Shown here one piece after another: positions 7,542-9,659 of a stretch of DNA of 9,659 bases (position 1 is the stretch's first letter; the number at the start of each line of letters is the position of its first letter). Below the pieces are notes generated by a model. The model was not told the DNA's origin and did no database searches. It saw only the letters and a list, made by a program, of their open reading frames with translations. The stretch is from Planctomycetota bacterium (lineage in GTDB: Bacteria > Planctomycetota > Phycisphaerae > WQYP01). A program made the position numbers and the translations under genes. The stretch covers positions 1 to 9,659 of the forward strand of contig JAJXZA010000385.1 in NCBI GenBank assembly GCA_021780285.1, in the 5' to 3' direction.

Positions 7542-9602
7542 AAACCTGTGATTCCTCTGCCATCGAGTACCACTAAGCCGTCCCAACTCTTTGCCCAGAT
7601 AAGGATTATGGCTATTATTCCCGCGCTCAATGAGCAAAGTGCTATCGGTCGGGTTCTGCAGCGATTGCCGGAGTGGATCGAGCCAATCGTCGTAGACAAT
7701 GGCTCGACCGATCGCACCGCCGAGATTGCCCGCTCCTGCGGTGCCAAGGTTATACATGAACCCGATCGCGGCTATGGCGCGGCATGTCTTGCCGGCATTA
7801 AGGCCGCTTCCTCGGCCGATATTCTGGTATTCATAGATGCCGATGATGCCGACGACCCGGCGGATATTCCTGCTCTGGTTGCCCCAATTGTCTTTCGCCA
7901 AGCCGATATGGTCATTGGCTCGCGCCTGCTCGGAGGTGCTCAACCAGGATCACTTACGCTACCTCAGCATTTTGGCAATCGTCTCGCTTGCTTTTTGATG
8001 CGACTGTTCTGGGGCGCCCGCTTTAGCGACTTAGGCCCGTTGCGAGCCATCGCCGCCGACAAGCTCGCCTTGCTGAATATGAGCGACCGCCGCTTTGGCT
8101 GGACGGTGCAAATGCAGATTAGAGCTTTGCGCCGTGGGCTTCGTTGCGGTGAAATATCCGTGGCTTATCATCGCCGGGTGGGAGTTTCCAAAATTTCCGG
8201 AACGCTGCGCGGCGTACTTGGCGCAGGTGCCGGCATTTTAACAATGGTAGCACGCGAAGCCCTCCGCCCCGACAAACCTCTACGCACCACCGAGCGGCTC
8301 ATTATTTTTGCCCGGCTACCTGTACCCGGTTTTACCAAAACACGGCTGATTCCGGCCATCGGGGCCGAGGCTGCGGCAAAGCTTCAAACACAGATGACCC
8401 ACCACATACTCGACGTGGCCCGAAAGTTTACTGCTGATACCGGCGCAGAGGTAGAAGTTCGTTTTACCGGCGGCGAAGCCCATGAAATGTCCGCAGTTTT
8501 CGGCCGAGATTTTACGCTGATAAGCCAAGGTGATGGCGACCTTGGACACCGCATGCGTCAAGCAGCCAAGGACGCTTTTGATCAAGGCATCAAACGCGTT
8601 GTTATCATCGGAACCGACTGTCCCCAGCTAACCCCCGCCTTACTTCAGCAAGGCATACAGATACTCAAAAGTCATGATGCGGTAATCGGCCCTGCTTTTG
8701 ACGGTGGTTATTATCTTATAGGTATGTCCCTTTTTTCGCCAACTCTATTTCAGGGCATCTCGTGGGGGACGGAAAACGTCCTCAGACAAACATTATTAAA
8801 CGCCAATGCCGCCGCTTTACGTGTCGGCCTCCTTAAACCATTAAGTGATGTTGACCATCCCGAAGATATTGCCGTCTGGCATTCGCTGCGTACGGCCCCC
8901 ACCAACAACAACAAGCCCGCTATCTCCGTCATTATTCCGATGCTTAATGAAGCGGCCAACATTCGAGCTGCGATTGCCTCGGCCCGGAGGTCGCCGTCCA
9001 TTGAAGTCATTGTCGTGGATGCCGGCAGTACGGACGAGAGCATCCGCCTAGCCCGTGAAGCTGGGGCGATGGTCATTACATCTCAACGTGGCAGAGCCAA
9101 TCAATTGAACGCGGGGGCGTGGCAGGCCCAGTCAGACATATTATTGTTTCTGCATGCAGATACCAGGCTACCCCCCAATTACCTCGATGTCGTCCTGCAA
9201 ACGGCCCAAATGCCCAACTTTGCCGCCGGGGCCTTTCGGTTGGGCATTGACGCCCAAGGACTTCCGCTACGAATTATTGAATGGGGAGCAAATGTACGAT
9301 CTCAACTCCTGCGTTGCCCTTACGGCGACCAAGCGATGTTTATGAAGGCAGACAGCTTTTATTTGGTGGGCGGTTTTCCACAGCTACCAGTTCTGGAAGA
9401 TATTGCGCTTATACAAAGTTTGGGCGGGCAAGGCAGAATCCTACTGACCCGAGCTGCCGTAATGACATCCGCTAGAAGCTGGCGTGCTCGTGGAGCCTTG
9501 GCAGTAACACTATTGCATCAAATGATCCTGCTCGGCTACGTATGCGGCCTTCCGTTAAGCCTTCTGACCAAGCTGAAAAATGCCACCCGGCGGTTAAGCT
9601 AA
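6168..9602 (+). CDS. Four-module arsenosugar glycosyltransferase fusion: GT-C membrane GT + DPM1-like GT2 + TIGR04282 + TIGR04283
   Basis: This 1144-residue protein appears to combine four transferase modules, detailed in separate entries: a polytopic GT-C-like glycosyltransferase (about 1-458), a DPM1-like GT2 domain (about 478-702), a CofC-like 'transferase 1' of TIGR04282 type (about 708-905) and a GT2-like 'transferase 2' of TIGR04283 type (about 917-1144). The last two families are named for co-occurrence with the arsenosugar radical SAM protein, which is encoded upstream here, so a role in glycosylating arsenosugar precursors is well supported by context. The exact reactions, order and acceptor are unknown. 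The N-terminal module would anchor the protein in the inner membrane, leaving the other three probably cytoplasmic. The frame is uninterrupted across three short linkers (459-477, 703-707, 906-916). The ATG at 6168 follows GAAGG (6157-6161) by 6 bases, 65 bp after the oxidoreductase gene. Related modules are usually separate genes of roughly 200-480 residues, so the fusion is unusual. Confidence 0.88.
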   Translation: MIEPTPPNPPVFAATASTVFFCVMAALLLHTAWTINHAPMAHEAWQLVGAGICYLLLLALGRPLTNRKYTLLAIGLAGLALRLALIGIPPASSGDYDRYLWDGAVLAHGISPYAHSPASVHSAAAVSPSMPSTLLKLKEQSGSVLGNINHPKLRTIYPPITESFFALAYMLSPWNTTVWRVELLCFDLATGLLLVHLLKKLDQPTAWAAIYWFNPIVLAQSYIHMHFDVMIGPFIVLFVLLAMRPHRRLASLVLALATAMKLWPAALAPLLWRRIGRRPFAICLSALLFAALTGLLLLPMFQPSHGAGLQSTWQYARYWQNNSGLFFLQRWAWQQLLGPKDEPIQIAGLLARGSTLLLMIGVLALALKRCARSRESFISACLLVVAAIFMLSPAQFPWYYIWMVPLLTLRPRASLLAYSSTLGLYYLFARAPWIWLEHGIIWIWLAAELFFVWYWRPAKPVIPLPSSTTKPSQLFAQIRIMAIIPALNEQSAIGRVLQRLPEWIEPIVVDNGSTDRTAEIARSCGAKVIHEPDRGYGAACLAGIKAASSADILVFIDADDADDPADIPALVAPIVFRQADMVIGSRLLGGAQPGSLTLPQHFGNRLACFLMRLFWGARFSDLGPLRAIAADKLALLNMSDRRFGWTVQMQIRALRRGLRCGEISVAYHRRVGVSKISGTLRGVLGAGAGILTMVAREALRPDKPLRTTERLIIFARLPVPGFTKTRLIPAIGAEAAAKLQTQMTHHILDVARKFTADTGAEVEVRFTGGEAHEMSAVFGRDFTLISQGDGDLGHRMRQAAKDAFDQGIKRVVIIGTDCPQLTPALLQQGIQILKSHDAVIGPAFDGGYYLIGMSLFSPTLFQGISWGTENVLRQTLLNANAAALRVGLLKPLSDVDHPEDIAVWHSLRTAPTNNNKPAISVIIPMLNEAANIRAAIASARRSPSIEVIVVDAGSTDESIRLAREAGAMVITSQRGRANQLNAGAWQAQSDILLFLHADTRLPPNYLDVVLQTAQMPNFAAGAFRLGIDAQGLPLRIIEWGANVRSQLLRCPYGDQAMFMKADSFYLVGGFPQLPVLEDIALIQSLGGQGRILLTRAAVMTSARSWRARGALAVTLLHQMILLGYVCGLPLSLLTKLKNATRRLS
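7599..8273 (+). other. Domain 2 of the fusion: DPM1-like GT2 glycosyltransferase
   Basis: Residues 478-702 form a GT-A fold family 2 glycosyltransferase. AIIPALNEQSAIGRVL (482-497) and VVDNGSTDRT (508-517) form the nucleotide-binding half. FIDADDADDP (555-564) holds the D-x-D metal motif, and VIGSRL (582-587) and the GPLRAI segment (623-628) follow as in dolichyl- or polyprenyl-phosphate sugar synthases. No C-terminal membrane anchor follows. Its usual reaction would be transfer of a sugar from a nucleotide donor to polyprenyl phosphate. Met481 is a possible ancestral start, but AAGGA (7601-7605) is only 2 bases from that ATG. Confidence 0.85.
8289..8882 (+). other. Domain 3 of the fusion: CofC-like transferase 1 (TIGR04282 type)
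   Basis: Residues 708-905 match the 'rSAM/selenodomain-associated transferase 1' family. Motifs are FARLPVPGFTKTRL (714-727), GTDCPQL (815-821), GPAFDGGYYLIG (841-852), GISWGTENVLRQT (863-875) and LSDVDHPEDI (892-901). This fold resembles the guanylyltransferase CofC and MobA-type nucleotidyltransferases. It may therefore activate a sugar or phosphate with a nucleotide rather than act as a classical glycosyltransferase. Confidence 0.92.
8916..9599 (+). other. Domain 4 of the fusion: GT2-like transferase 2 (TIGR04283 type)
   Basis: Residues 917-1144 match the 'rSAM/selenodomain-associated transferase 2' family. SVIIPMLNEAANI (920-932) and VVDAGSTDES (949-958) bind the nucleotide. QRGRANQLNAGA (973-984) and FLHADTRLP (994-1002) carry the family's signature and metal-binding aspartate (D998). 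GDQAMF (1053-1058) and LEDIAL (1076-1081) complete the active site. The family is strongly tied to ArsS neighbourhoods. It shares the GT2 fold with domain 2, so the protein contains two diverged GT2 copies. Confidence 0.93.
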
Positions 9603-9659
9603 GCCTGCCCGCGAATAGTCAATCCTGACGCCTCGTTCCGGCTTGTTGGCCAAAACACG

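Noticed and set aside
9603..9659. Start of another gene or a terminator after the fusion gene
   Set aside because: These 57 bases contain no convincing start with a ribosome binding site and no stem-loop followed by a T run.

Overview
This window is an accessory locus from a Gram-negative-type bacterium. All six reading units lie on the + strand, with gaps of only 36-85 bp and no opposing gene, so they look like one operon. The DNA has moderate GC content by eye, and most genes have a recognisable AGGAG-, AAGGA- or GAAGG-type ribosome binding site. A lipoprotein signal in the middle of the window indicates a cell envelope with lipoproteins. I cannot assign the phylum from the sequence. No rRNA, tRNA, mobile element, CRISPR array or regulator gene is visible.

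The layout suggests an organoarsenic (arsenosugar) biosynthesis locus. It opens with the C-terminal half of an MFS transporter resembling the phosphate:H+ symporter (PHS) family (2-580, cut by the window edge). An ArsM-like arsenite S-adenosylmethionine methyltransferase with a cysteine-rich C-terminal extension follows (620-1783), then an ArsS-like radical SAM protein (1836-2849). The ArsM/ArsS pair is the recognised core of arsenosugar synthesis: ArsM makes dimethylated arsenic, and ArsS adds a 5'-deoxyadenosyl group to it. An 85-bp gap with two potential hairpins leads to an unusual in-frame fusion of a TVP38/TMEM64 (VTT) membrane protein and a DUF547 lipoprotein (2935-4536). Next come a MerA-like FAD disulfide oxidoreductase (4573-6102) and a 1144-residue protein (6168-9602).

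The last protein is the most striking part. It appears to join four modules that usually occur as separate proteins: a multi-span GT-C type membrane glycosyltransferase, a DPM1-like GT2 glycosyltransferase, a CofC-like 'transferase 1' (TIGR04282 type) and a GT2-like 'transferase 2' (TIGR04283 type). The last two families are named for their association with the arsenosugar radical SAM protein. A plausible reading is that arsenic entering with phosphate is reduced and methylated, adenosylated by ArsS, and then built into a glycoside or lipid-linked arsenosugar by the fused glycosyltransferase. The MerA-like enzyme would supply redox chemistry, and the VTT and DUF547 units an envelope function. 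The ArsM and ArsS assignments rest on visible motifs. The pathway order and the role of the fusion protein are inference.

The VTT-DUF547 fusion needs care. The junction holds a six-A run, and losing one A would restore a stop codon two bases before a well-placed ATG with its own ribosome binding site and lipoprotein signal. It may therefore be two genes joined by a recent indel or a sequence error. No gene-free stretch exceeds 85 bp; the last 57 bp (9603-9659) show no gene or structure I can support.
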